Assembly (NCBI GenBank): GCA_001604385.1
Contig: LVBK01000016.1
Location: 88,461-152,460, forward strand
Reading direction: 5' to 3'
Origin: Spirochaetales bacterium Spiro_09
GTDB taxonomy: Bacteria > Spirochaetota > Spirochaetia > Treponematales > Treponemataceae
Length of the DNA stretch: 64,000 nt
Positions 16,377 to 24,586 of the stretch are shown piece by piece. The notes below the pieces were generated by a model. The model made no database searches and had not been told where the DNA came from. It saw nothing but the letters and a program-made list of their open reading frames with translations. Numbering within the stretch: the first letter of the stretch is position 1; the number at the start of each line of letters is the position of its first letter. A program made the position numbers and the translations under genes.

Positions 16377-17282
16377 TTGAAAATACGTACAAAACGGGCT
16401 GCACTGCCCGCACCTAATAAATTCTGGACGCTTGCCATTTTACTTGGTCCGGCCTTTATATTATTCTCGGTATTTGTCATCTTTCCCGTTTTCCAGGCAG
16501 CAGTATTCAGCCTTTTCAAATGGAATGGTCTTGGACCAATGAAGGACTTCAGGGGTTTCGCCAACTATGTCCAGTTCTTCTCGGATACGATCGTACACAA
16601 GGCGCTATCGCACAACTTTATCATTGCCGTCATATCCCTTGCAGCCGAGTTGCCCCTGGCAATGACACTGGCCTTGATCGTAAGCGATAAAAAATTCAAG
16701 GGCTCCATTTTTTTCCGCACCTTTTTTTTCCTGCCCTATATGCTGTCGGAAGTCATAACCGGCGTTCTGTGGCAGTTTATCTATCATCCACAATATGGAT
16801 TGGTAAAAGGTTTTTTTTCGCTCTTCTTCCCTGCTGTACAGGCCCCTGCCCTGATGGGAAATCCATCGACAGTACTGGGTGCCATACTCGTGGTAATTAT
16901 CTGGAAATACTTTGGTCTACACATGACGATTTACATAGCGGGACTTCAAGATATACCGCAGGAGCAAATTGAGGCAGCCCGCATAGACGGTGCTTCACGC
17001 AGCCAGGTATTTTGGTCGGTCATTCTACCAGGCCTGAAAACGGCAGTGCAATTGTCGGTTTTCTTTTCCATTATCGGCTCATTTCAGTTATTTGATTTGG
17101 TGTGGGCTATGGGCAAAGGCGATCCGGTTAACGCCGGAGAAACTATTGTCACCTACATGTATAAAAGCGGCTTGATACGCTTCAACATAGGCTATGGAAG
17201 CACCATTGCCGTATGCATTTTCTTTATTTGTCTTGCGTTCAGCATTTTATATCAAAGACTGCTCGTCAAGGAGACACGATAA
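16377..17282 (+). CDS. Sugar ABC transporter permease (MalF-type)
   Basis: The 301-residue permease has six predicted helices and the EAA loop IEAARIDGASRSQVFWSVIL, which contacts the ATPase. The TTG at 16377 is selected because GAGG at 16368-16371 is five bases before it. The alternative TTG at 16365 overlaps the ribosome-binding site. It pairs with the permease at 17285 to form the membrane channel. No ATPase gene is nearby, so a shared MsmK/UgpC-type ATPase encoded elsewhere is expected. Confidence 0.88.
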   Translation: MKIRTKRAALPAPNKFWTLAILLGPAFILFSVFVIFPVFQAAVFSLFKWNGLGPMKDFRGFANYVQFFSDTIVHKALSHNFIIAVISLAAELPLAMTLALIVSDKKFKGSIFFRTFFFLPYMLSEVITGVLWQFIYHPQYGLVKGFFSLFFPAVQAPALMGNPSTVLGAILVVIIWKYFGLHMTIYIAGLQDIPQEQIEAARIDGASRSQVFWSVILPGLKTAVQLSVFFSIIGSFQLFDLVWAMGKGDPVNAGETIVTYMYKSGLIRFNIGYGSTIAVCIFFICLAFSILYQRLLVKETR

Positions 17283-17284
17283 TC

Positions 17285-18130
17285 ATGAAGTCAATAAAGC
17301 AGGACACCCTTTGGTTGAGGATCGTGCAATATTCTGTCTGTCTGGCAGTATTCACTGTTATCGTTATACCACTGTACATTTCGGTCATGGGCGGATTTAA
17401 AAGCGTCGGGCAACTCAGAGCGGCCCCGCTCTCGATACCGGACCCCTTTATTTGGCAACAATATACGAATATTCTGATTGGAAAATCAGGATTTTTTTGG
17501 CGACAATTGATAAACAGCCTGATTATAGGAGCAGGAACAGTCGCGGTTGTTCTGTTCACCGGATCATTCGCCGGTTATGCGCTTGCAAGAATCAAATTTC
17601 GCCTGAATTCGGTCATCTACACCTATTTCTGGCTAGGGCTCCTTTTCCCGCTCGCTGTTGCCATATTACCACTCTACGTTCAATTACGAAATTTGAAGCT
17701 TTTGGACACACATATCGGGGTCATTCTTCCCCAGGCTGCTTTTGGTTTGCCCATGATGATCATGTTATTGCGGGGCTTTTTTCGTCACATACCCATGGAA
17801 CTGGAAGAAGCAGCCACAATGGACGGATACGGCCGGTTCGGTTTTTTCTTCGGGATAGTATTACCCTTGTCCAAGCCGATATTGGCTACGGTAAGCGTCC
17901 TGACCCTTGTGGGCAGCTGGAATAATTTCTTTACGCCACTACTGGTGTTCAATACACAGCTTAATTTTACCCTGCCACTCGGTGTCATGGACTTTATGGG
18001 AGAGTATGCGGCGGACTGGAACATGATCCTGGGATTTTTGACCTTGGCAATGGTTCCGGCAATCGTTCTGTATATTTTCTGCCAAAAATACATCGTTTCC
18101 GGTCTTACGAGCGGGGCGGTCAAAGGCTGA
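17285..18130 (+). CDS. Sugar ABC transporter permease (MalG-type)
   Basis: The 281-residue permease has six predicted helices and the EAA loop LEEAATMDGYGRFGFFFGIV. It starts two bases after the previous stop codon. AAGGAG lies 11 bases upstream of the ATG at 17285, so an upstream in-frame ATG at 17213 inside the first permease is rejected. It is the last transporter gene before the regulator. Confidence 0.88.
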   Translation: MKSIKQDTLWLRIVQYSVCLAVFTVIVIPLYISVMGGFKSVGQLRAAPLSIPDPFIWQQYTNILIGKSGFFWRQLINSLIIGAGTVAVVLFTGSFAGYALARIKFRLNSVIYTYFWLGLLFPLAVAILPLYVQLRNLKLLDTHIGVILPQAAFGLPMMIMLLRGFFRHIPMELEEAATMDGYGRFGFFFGIVLPLSKPILATVSVLTLVGSWNNFFTPLLVFNTQLNFTLPLGVMDFMGEYAADWNMILGFLTLAMVPAIVLYIFCQKYIVSGLTSGAVKG

Positions 18131-18154
18131 TACACAACCTGCAATTAATTGGTC

Positions 18155-18183
18155 TTGTAAACTATTTAAGGCATTGGTATACT
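18155..18183 (+). promoter_or_regulatory. Promoter of the ArsR-type regulator
   Basis: TTGTAA at 18155-18160 and TATACT at 18178-18183 are 17 bases apart, with an extended -10 TGG directly before TATACT. The start site would be about three bases before the ATG at 18194, giving an almost leaderless mRNA. Confidence 0.65.
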
Positions 18184-18193
18184 GCAACCCAGA

Positions 18194-19117
18194 ATGGGAG
18201 AAAAGAATCGCTGTTTGCTTATAACGCCGGAAACACATGCCGACGCAATTATTGCGTTATCCTCACGGGTTCGCCTTGATATTCTTTCGCTTGTTTCACG
18301 ACAAAGCCTGAATATCAACGAAATCGCAGCCCAACTTCAACTACCGCAATCCACGGTCGCGACCAATGTGGCAGCCCTGGAAAAAAGCGGTTTGCTCAAT
18401 ACCGAGGTAAGTACAGGTAAAAAGGGAAATCAGAAAAAATGTACGGCATCCTGCGAAGAAATCGTAATCCGCCTTATTCCCGAGGAAAAACGATCTGATG
18501 ACACCATCGAAGTCGAAATGCCGATCGGTCTTTTCACCCAGTATCAGGTTACCGCCCCGTGCGGTCTTTGTTCGCCGGACGGAATCATCGGTTTTCTTGA
18601 TGTACCCGCATCCTTCCTTGATCCCGACAGAATGCGTGCCGCTCTGGTCTGGTTTGAGACCGGATGGGTAGAATATCAGTTTCCCGATAACAGTATGTAC
18701 ACCGACAAAAAATTGAAATCCCTGGAACTAAGTGCCGAACTATCCTCTGAAACACCGGGAACAAACGCTTCCTGGAAATCGGATATCACCGTGTGGATAA
18801 ACGGAGTCGATATCGGGATGTGGACATCCCCGGGAGACTTTGGCGACAAAAGAGGCAAATTCACCCCTGACTGGTGGAAACTTGAAGGGTCCCAATACGG
18901 TTTACTGAAAAAATGGTCCGTCACAGAGGACGGAACATATGTCGACGGCATTCGGGTATCGGATATTGTTTTGAGCGATTTGAATCTGGGAGAACATCAT
19001 TCCATCCGTATCCGCATGGGCGTCAAGGAAGACGCAAGACACCCCGGCGGACTCAATATCTTCGGCAAGGGCTTCGGAAACTACGACCACGCAGTACTTC
19101 TCCGATTACACTTTTAA
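18194..19117 (+). CDS. ArsR-type winged-helix regulator with a large C-terminal domain
   Basis: The 307-residue protein has an N-terminal winged helix (LSSRVRLDILSLVS, then the recognition region LPQSTVATNVAALEKSGLL, residues about 18-70) and a C-terminal domain of about 220 residues that is rich in beta strands and Trp (DITVWINGVDIGMW). I do not recognise the latter as a named domain. It looks like a ligand-binding jelly-roll. Its place directly after a sugar transporter suggests that it senses the imported sugar or a product and controls that operon. No Shine-Dalgarno sequence precedes the ATG, consistent with a near-leaderless mRNA. Confidence 0.75.
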   Translation: MGEKNRCLLITPETHADAIIALSSRVRLDILSLVSRQSLNINEIAAQLQLPQSTVATNVAALEKSGLLNTEVSTGKKGNQKKCTASCEEIVIRLIPEEKRSDDTIEVEMPIGLFTQYQVTAPCGLCSPDGIIGFLDVPASFLDPDRMRAALVWFETGWVEYQFPDNSMYTDKKLKSLELSAELSSETPGTNASWKSDITVWINGVDIGMWTSPGDFGDKRGKFTPDWWKLEGSQYGLLKKWSVTEDGTYVDGIRVSDIVLSDLNLGEHHSIRIRMGVKEDARHPGGLNIFGKGFGNYDHAVLLRLHF

Positions 19118-19129
19118 ATCGGATAACGG

Positions 19130-19155
19130 AGAGCCCCACAACGTTGCCGGGCTCT
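19130..19155. terminator. Hairpin between convergent genes
   Basis: AGAGCCC and GGGCTCT flank an inner CAACGTTG palindrome. Only short T runs follow on either strand, so it is a weak bidirectional terminator candidate for the regulator and the chemoreceptor. Confidence 0.4.
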
Positions 19156-21428
19156 TACTTGTCTTCCATAACAGTCAATTGGGAGAATACCGACTCCTGA
19201 TCCTCGGCCATAACCCGCAAATCATTGGCCGTTTCCGACAAGTGCGAACCCTGTAGCGACAGTTCGTCAACCGAGACGGAAATTTCTTCCAGTCTGTTCA
19301 TGGATGTACGGCTCATCTTGTCAATCGCTTCCATATTGTCCTTGACGGTTACCCCGAAGTCCGCGACACCTTCAAGTGCGCGGGTAATTCGATCTATGGA
19401 TGACTGGGCTTCACCAAGGGCTGAATTGATTGACGAGAAGGATTGCTGGGCCGAGCGGGCCTGTTCAAGATTCTTGGCCACTCCAGCCGTTCCATTGTGA
19501 GCCAGATCAAGTATTCCGGTCATGGAACGGGTAATATCTGCGACAATCTCATTGATGTTTTCCGCAGTATGGCGAGAATTTTCCGCAAGAGTACGCACTT
19601 CTCCGGCGACAACCGCGAAGGATTTTCCCGCGGTTCCCGCACGCGCAGCCTGGATGGAGGCGTTGATTGCAAGCACATTGGTATTTTCAGCAAGGCTTTC
19701 GATAATGCCCGAGAATTCACGAACACGTGCAATCTTTTCGTTGAAGGAAGCAAGTTCCGCTGCGATCCGGTCAATGGAGTCCTTCAAGCCGATTGTCTCG
19801 TCATAGGTGTCGCTGATTGCCTTGTCGCCCTGTCTGGATTCCGAATTCAGGCGTTCAACGAGCGTCACATATCCCGAAAGGGCATTCTGTACGTCGTTTA
19901 TCATGCGATTCAAATTGGCAAGTTGCGCGTCATTATCGTCTATACGGTTCTTTTGCTCACCCATGTCGCCTTTAATGCCGGTAATCGCCGTACCGATTTG
20001 CTTGTTTGCCCGTGAAGATTCTTCAGCAGCTGCAGCCAGATTCTGGCTCAATGACGCCAGCTGATTTATGTTTTCAATTATATTTATAATAATCTCACGG
20101 AAAATCGTCGGTTCAGCATTAAACGTCGTAACGATCAGACCGGATTCAACGGCCCTGTTCAATTCCGATATGATATTCTTGTCGAGAATGGAGGTTGCAA
20201 AGCCGTCATACCGCTCCTTTACCAGTTTCTGTATTGCGGGATTGTACGCTTTTGCGTTTCCGAAATTTTCTGCACCACTATACAGATCAATTACTTCAAC
20301 CGAAACATTGAATTCCTCAAGTTTTTTTGCCGCACCATTGATTCCCTCAACCAGGGAGGCAAAAAAACCGGTCACCTGCGGCATCAATACCGCAAAACGG
20401 TATTTTTTCCCTGTTCTGTTCGGTTCGGGAATGGCAAGCTGGGACAATTCTTCCTGTTTCATAATACGCTTGTTCGAACTGTCATCCCAATAGGTTGTAT
20501 AATTGGACTTGTCAATAAAAATGGGATCCATAAAAAGTTTCTTGGAAAGAGGTCGCCAGGATGCCGCACAGGCATTATAGAGGTGTATAACGGCGTTAAA
20601 CGTCTGCGCATAGGCATTTTGCTCGATAAGGGCGGCAACTCTGCCTTCCTTTAAAAGCTTGATGTTTTGCGCGATTGCGTCGTAGGCGACCATTTTAATC
20701 CGGGTATTCTTCAACGCGCTGATTTCATCCGCAATGCCGCGTGGGGTGTGTCCGTCGGTTACATATACCAGATCGCAATCCGGATGTTCGCCGTTCAGCT
20801 TACGTAAAGCCGCTGCAGCACCCTCGGGACTACCACCCGTTGCAACGACACCATGGCACTTAATATTCGGGTAACTCTCGGTTATGTAGTCCAGGCAGCC
20901 CTTCATGCGCAACACGTGATTCGTCTGGGTAAAATCGGGAATAAAACACACAACGGTGCCTTTCCCGTCCAAAATCCTGGCAATATTCTGTCCGGCAACC
21001 CGGCCTTCCGCGTAACTGTTTGCGCCGACAAAACAAAGCCGTTTTGGCGGAATATTCGTTAGGGTATTGAAATCGTTTACACCGGAAAGTAGATGTTCGG
21101 CAACTGCAGCTGCCTCGGCAGTCTCGGCTGGAGGAGGCAGTCGGGAAATAACAAAGCGCATGTCACCTGCGGCAAAGGATGATATTGCCCGCACCAGGCG
21201 GCGTGAAAGAATTTCCAGAACATCACGCAGGTCGGCGGTCAACCCGCCAGCCCATTTCATTTCCCTCATCATAAATACCAGCGACATAATTGATGCACCA
21301 GTCAACAATAAAAACAAAATGGCTAGAACCGGCTGCGTCATGGACAGAGTGATTCCGGCTAGTCCCAATACCGCACCCGCGATCGGGAACAGGAGGCTCA
21401 AACGTGTAATGGCGCGTGTTGTACTCAT
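19155..21428 (-). CDS. Chemoreceptor fused to a rearranged periplasmic-binding-type domain
   Basis: The 757-residue protein has two adjacent helices at residues 9-29 and 34-53, a HAMP-like linker, a sugar-binding-type domain at about 129-440, and a complete chemoreceptor signalling hairpin with the tip [22 protein letters not shown]. The binding-fold halves appear in reverse order. The segment [18 protein letters not shown] to about residue 315 matches the C-lobe of LacI/RbsB-type proteins, and the segment [16 protein letters not shown] to TTFNAEP (342-440) matches the N-lobe. With a two-helix hairpin at the N-terminus, the sensing domain would lie in the cytoplasm. TATTAT ends six bases before the ATG and no Shine-Dalgarno sequence is seen. 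Confidence 0.85.
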   Translation of the reverse strand: MSTTRAITRLSLLFPIAGAVLGLAGITLSMTQPVLAILFLLLTGASIMSLVFMMREMKWAGGLTADLRDVLEILSRRLVRAISSFAAGDMRFVISRLPPPAETAEAAAVAEHLLSGVNDFNTLTNIPPKRLCFVGANSYAEGRVAGQNIARILDGKGTVVCFIPDFTQTNHVLRMKGCLDYITESYPNIKCHGVVATGGSPEGAAAALRKLNGEHPDCDLVYVTDGHTPRGIADEISALKNTRIKMVAYDAIAQNIKLLKEGRVAALIEQNAYAQTFNAVIHLYNACAASWRPLSKKLFMDPIFIDKSNYTTYWDDSSNKRIMKQEELSQLAIPEPNRTGKKYRFAVLMPQVTGFFASLVEGINGAAKKLEEFNVSVEVIDLYSGAENFGNAKAYNPAIQKLVKERYDGFATSILDKNIISELNRAVESGLIVTTFNAEPTIFREIIINIIENINQLASLSQNLAAAAEESSRANKQIGTAITGIKGDMGEQKNRIDDNDAQLANLNRMINDVQNALSGYVTLVERLNSESRQGDKAISDTYDETIGLKDSIDRIAAELASFNEKIARVREFSGIIESLAENTNVLAINASIQAARAGTAGKSFAVVAGEVRTLAENSRHTAENINEIVADITRSMTGILDLAHNGTAGVAKNLEQARSAQQSFSSINSALGEAQSSIDRITRALEGVADFGVTVKDNMEAIDKMSRTSMNRLEEISVSVDELSLQGSHLSETANDLRVMAEDQESVFSQLTVMEDK

Positions 21429-21508
21429 ATTCTAATAATACTCTGCAGCAAAATAAAGTGCAAATGTTTCCGACGTCAAATATCCAATATCTCATGCAAT
21501 GCTCCGAT

Positions 21509-21541
21509 AAAAAAAAAGGGCTCCGACCACCGTCGGAGCCC
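21509..21541 (-). terminator. Intrinsic terminator of the sulfur operon
   Basis: GGGCTCCGAC pairs perfectly with GTCGGAGCCC around four bases. On the minus strand it is followed by nine T and lies 20 bases after the trxB-like stop codon. Confidence 0.92.
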
Positions 21542-21560
21542 GCAGAACCCGGTCACTGAA

Positions 21561-22796
21561 TCAGGAATTCCTGTCAATAAAGTCCTTGATTTTTACCTCG
21601 ATACCGGTCAAGTCAGTGAGATTGTCCACCGTTACCCCGTCTCTCATCAAGATAAGCGACGGAGTTTTGGTATATGAAAGCCGGCACGCGATGCGGTCCG
21701 ATTTATAGATGTCAATACGGCGCAATTGTATGCTGTCCTTGTGCTGGCGTTGTACCTCTTCGATCCGGCCAAGATATTCCCGGTCAACAGGTTCAACCGC
21801 ATTGTAGACGAAGGCCATAACCAGTCCCTTGGCGTTCAGTATTTCCTTGTTTACGTACTCGACTTCTTCTACGTATTTCTCCGCCATGAAGCCGGCAACG
21901 GCCCCGTCACCGACCGCGGTCGCGACCTGACGAAGCGTCTTGTCACGGCAGTCGCCAACCGCGTAAATACCGGGAACCGATGTTTCCATATCAGGGTTCG
22001 TTACGATATACCCGCGGTTAGTCATTTCAAGGAGCCCGTTGAAAACCTTTGTATTCGGCACATACCCGATAAACAGAAAACAGGTGTCAACAGCTACCGG
22101 AATTTTCTCTCCGGTCTTCATGTTTTTCAGAACAACCTGCTTCAGCATCTCATCCCCTTCGAAGGAATCAACCACGGTATTCCACATAAAAGTCATCCTA
22201 GGATTCGCCCTGGCCTTTTCCTGGGCGACCTTGTTTGCATCCATAATGCCTTCATCGTGAATTACCGAGACGATCACTTCTTTGGCAAACTTTGTCAGGA
22301 ACATGCCTTCTTCAATTGCGGCATCCCCCGACCCGATCACCATAATGCGTTTCCCTTCATTTCGGGCAGCATCACAGGTCGCGCAAAAAGAAATACCCTT
22401 GTCATTGAGAAATTTCTCTTCGTTTGCCGCTCCGGTAAGCCGGGGTTTGTTGCCGGTCGCAATGACAACCGCCTTGGCAACATAATTTGTACGGAATGTG
22501 GAGACCACCTTCAGGTCACAGTCCACGGTCACTTCCTTGACATCGGTAAGCTTGACGTCTACCCCGAACCGGCGGAACTGTTTGTCGAACATTTTCATCA
22601 GCTCAATACCGTCCACTGGCTCCGGGAAGCCGGGATAGTTTTCGATCTCGCTCGTATAGGTAGCCATCCCTCCTATCAACGACTTTTCAATCAGAAGCGT
22701 TTTCAGCCGGGCACGGCCGGCGTACAGGGCAGCAGTCATACCGCCCGGTCCGCCTCCAATAACAACAACGTCATAGGATTCGACTTTCTTTTCCAT
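21561..22796 (-). CDS. Thioredoxin-reductase-like protein with a redox-dead thioredoxin domain
   Basis: The 411-residue protein has a TrxB-type core (FAD loop VIGGGPGGMTAALYAGRA, active-site FCATC, NADPH loop VIGSGDAAIEEG, and GIYAVGDCRDK) followed by about 95 extra residues. The extension has a thioredoxin-like pattern (LVMAFVYNAV, then the cis-Pro strand TKTPSLILMRDG) but has no CxxC where thioredoxins carry it. Such a domain could bind a partner or persulfide carrier and not shuttle electrons. The gene starts three bases after yeeE2 and is the last gene of tusA-yeeE1-yeeE2-trxB, which points to reduction of imported sulfur. Confidence 0.85.
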   Translation of the reverse strand: MEKKVESYDVVVIGGGPGGMTAALYAGRARLKTLLIEKSLIGGMATYTSEIENYPGFPEPVDGIELMKMFDKQFRRFGVDVKLTDVKEVTVDCDLKVVSTFRTNYVAKAVVIATGNKPRLTGAANEEKFLNDKGISFCATCDAARNEGKRIMVIGSGDAAIEEGMFLTKFAKEVIVSVIHDEGIMDANKVAQEKARANPRMTFMWNTVVDSFEGDEMLKQVVLKNMKTGEKIPVAVDTCFLFIGYVPNTKVFNGLLEMTNRGYIVTNPDMETSVPGIYAVGDCRDKTLRQVATAVGDGAVAGFMAEKYVEEVEYVNKEILNAKGLVMAFVYNAVEPVDREYLGRIEEVQRQHKDSIQLRRIDIYKSDRIACRLSYTKTPSLILMRDGVTVDNLTDLTGIEVKIKDFIDRNS

Positions 22797-22799
22797 TAC

Positions 22800-23525
22800 T
22801 TACAGTTCCCCCACTTTTTTCTTTCCATACCAATCAGCGATAACATACAGAATGAACAAAAGGCCAAACTGGACGATCAGAGCGGGAAGCCAACCACCAA
22901 GGAGCTGTGGCAGGTATACCTTGAACGGAGTGTAGAGGAAACCGGTCGCTTTCGCGCCAATAAGGGCATAACCGCCGATAATCGAGCCGGCAATAAAGAA
23001 TACGAGCGTTATCCACTGCTGAAGGAAGCCCTCTCCCATTCTCATGAAGGTTCCCGAAGCGCAGCCGCCGGCGATTACCGCGCCGATACCGAACAGGAGA
23101 CCGCCAATGATGGTATGAACACCGACATCCTGCACATATCCGGCAAGTTTGACCTCGGACAGTTTCAGGGCGCTCATATCCCAGCCGGTTGCCTTGATCT
23201 GGAGTGCCGCGAATATAACTGAGGCCAGGGACAGGGCAATAATCAGGGCCTTGGTCAACGAGGTTCCACCGGTCAATACCGGATCGCGCAACGATGCGGT
23301 AAAGCAAAAACGGGAACGCTGCATGGTGTACCCGAACAGAATACCCAGAACCCAGATAAAGGCGCCTGCTTTCGGATTTATGCCCTGAATATAAAAGGCC
23401 AGCCCAATTGCAATGATAACGAGCACAACACCGCTTATTATTTGTATCTTCTTTTTCTTCGCCCGTTGTTCAGGAGTCTCTTTTGCAGCAGACCGACGGC
23501 CGGAAGTTGTTTTAATGTCACTCAT
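22800..23525 (-). CDS. YeeE/YedE-family transporter, second half-size subunit
   Basis: The 241-residue membrane protein has a charged N-terminus and about six helices with the family motif GGCASGTFMRMGEG containing the conserved Cys, plus an upstream SRFCF Cys. In TsuA-type YeeE proteins such Cys residues pass thiosulfate through the membrane. Those proteins are about 330-350 residues, so this and its 174-residue neighbour may together equal one transporter. AAGGAG precedes the ATG. Confidence 0.85.
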   Translation of the reverse strand: MSDIKTTSGRRSAAKETPEQRAKKKKIQIISGVVLVIIAIGLAFYIQGINPKAGAFIWVLGILFGYTMQRSRFCFTASLRDPVLTGGTSLTKALIIALSLASVIFAALQIKATGWDMSALKLSEVKLAGYVQDVGVHTIIGGLLFGIGAVIAGGCASGTFMRMGEGFLQQWITLVFFIAGSIIGGYALIGAKATGFLYTPFKVYLPQLLGGWLPALIVQFGLLFILYVIADWYGKKKVGEL

Positions 23526-23535
23526 CTTTCGCTCC

Positions 23536-24060
23536 TTACATGAAATACTTGGTGAGTAGCTTGCTGCCGATTATGGCACCAAGGAAAATAAACACAAAAA
23601 AGACCCATCCATGCAGAGAAAATGCGGGCAGACCGCTAAAAAGCGCCCCAATGTTGCATCCCAGGCTCATTCTGGCTCCAATACCCATCAATAAACCACC
23701 ACATACAGCCGCTGCAATATTTTTTGCGCTCTTGATTTTCTTGATCTTGAATTGAGCTGCAAGCAAACAGGAAATAAGGGCCCCGACGACAATACCGAGG
23801 TTGGTAACGGACGGCTGGCTCATCCAGAAATTGAATGTAGAAGCCGGACTTCCCTTGAAAATTGCCCAGGAATCAACATCAACGCCTATCAATGACAACA
23901 GCTTGCCACCCCAGAAAGCCAGAGGCCCGGTGACGCCCCAGGCTGCACCGGTAACAATAACCAGGGCAGCGGCAAACACTGCCAGCAAAACGGCCCCGGT
24001 TGTATAACTCCATTCCTTCTTGAGAAATGTTTCATGAAAGGGATACTTCTTTTCTGCCAT
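23536..24060 (-). CDS. YeeE/YedE-family transporter, first half-size subunit
   Basis: The 174-residue membrane protein has about five helices and the conserved motif SLGCNIGALFSGLPA. It lies between tusA and the second half-size subunit, ten bases from each, and AAGGAG precedes its ATG. Thiosulfate or another small sulfur or selenium compound is the likely cargo, from family knowledge only. Confidence 0.85.
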   Translation of the reverse strand: MAEKKYPFHETFLKKEWSYTTGAVLLAVFAAALVIVTGAAWGVTGPLAFWGGKLLSLIGVDVDSWAIFKGSPASTFNFWMSQPSVTNLGIVVGALISCLLAAQFKIKKIKSAKNIAAAVCGGLLMGIGARMSLGCNIGALFSGLPAFSLHGWVFFVFIFLGAIIGSKLLTKYFM

Positions 24061-24070
24061 ATAACGCTCC

Positions 24071-24298
24071 TTATTTTGCCTTTTCGATTATTATGTCCCA
24101 CTCACCTTCGCCGACTTCTTCGATTTCGACGTTGTGACCCGCTTCCCGTGCCCACTCGGGAACATTTTTCATTGCGCAGCTGTGATCGATGTTGACGATC
24201 AAAACATCACCGATGGCCATATCCGCCAGCGCTTTCTGCGCCTTTACGAGAGGAATCGGGCAGGCTTCGCCCAAGCAGTCAAGAGTTCTTTCAGCCAT
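24071..24298 (-). CDS. tusA: TusA-family sulfur carrier protein
   Basis: The 75-residue protein carries the TusA signature CLGEACPIPLVKAQ, whose CPxP Cys forms the persulfide. The ATG at 24298 follows AAGGAG. A longer frame upstream lies in the promoter. As first gene of the operon with two YeeE subunits, it probably takes sulfur from the transporter on the inside of the membrane. It is a family member and not necessarily the tRNA-thiolation TusA. Confidence 0.9.
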   Translation of the reverse strand: MAERTLDCLGEACPIPLVKAQKALADMAIGDVLIVNIDHSCAMKNVPEWAREAGHNVEIEEVGEGEWDIIIEKAK

Positions 24299-24340
24299 TA
24301 CACACTCCTTATAGATAAAAAAATACTGATATAACCTATC

Positions 24341-24357
24341 AGCATTTTTCGTGCCAA
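24341..24357 (-). promoter_or_regulatory. Sigma-54 promoter of the tusA operon
   Basis: The minus strand reads TTGGCACGAAAAATGCT, matching the sigma-54 consensus YTGGCACGrNNNTTGCW at every defined position but one, with GG and GC exactly ten bases apart. The start site is predicted near 24330, about 30 bases before the tusA ATG. Confidence 0.82.
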
Positions 24358-24418
24358 CTAAAAGCATCAGTGAAAGAAGAGGAAATAAGTCGGAGAACCG
24401 GACAGGAAGAGGGAGCTT

Positions 24419-24459
24419 TTTAGTTTAATGTCTTTATATTACAAAGTTTTAAAACTAAA
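24419..24459. promoter_or_regulatory. Candidate enhancer site for the NtrC-type activator
   Basis: A 12-bp perfect palindrome AGTTTTAAAACT (24445-24456) and the related half-site TAGTTTAA (24421-24428) lie about 65-100 bases upstream of the -24 element, where sigma-54 activators bind. TTTAGTTT (24419-24426) and AAACTAAA (24452-24459) also form an inverted repeat. Nothing else is seen in this intergenic region. Confidence 0.5.
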
Positions 24460-24586
24460 TAAGGCAATGAAGAGTTTTGTCAGCTAAAAACAGGAAAACA
24501 CCGGGGAGGGCCGCAAATGGGCGCCCGAAAACGGACAAAGAGCCGAAAACGGGCACAATCAAGTCTAAAAAAGTGATACTACCCGG

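Noticed and set aside
21726..23222. 498-residue plus-strand frame opposite the trxB-like and yeeE genes
   Set aside because: The minus-strand genes have clear domains, ribosome-binding sites and a terminator. The opposite frame is an antisense shadow without recognisable motifs.
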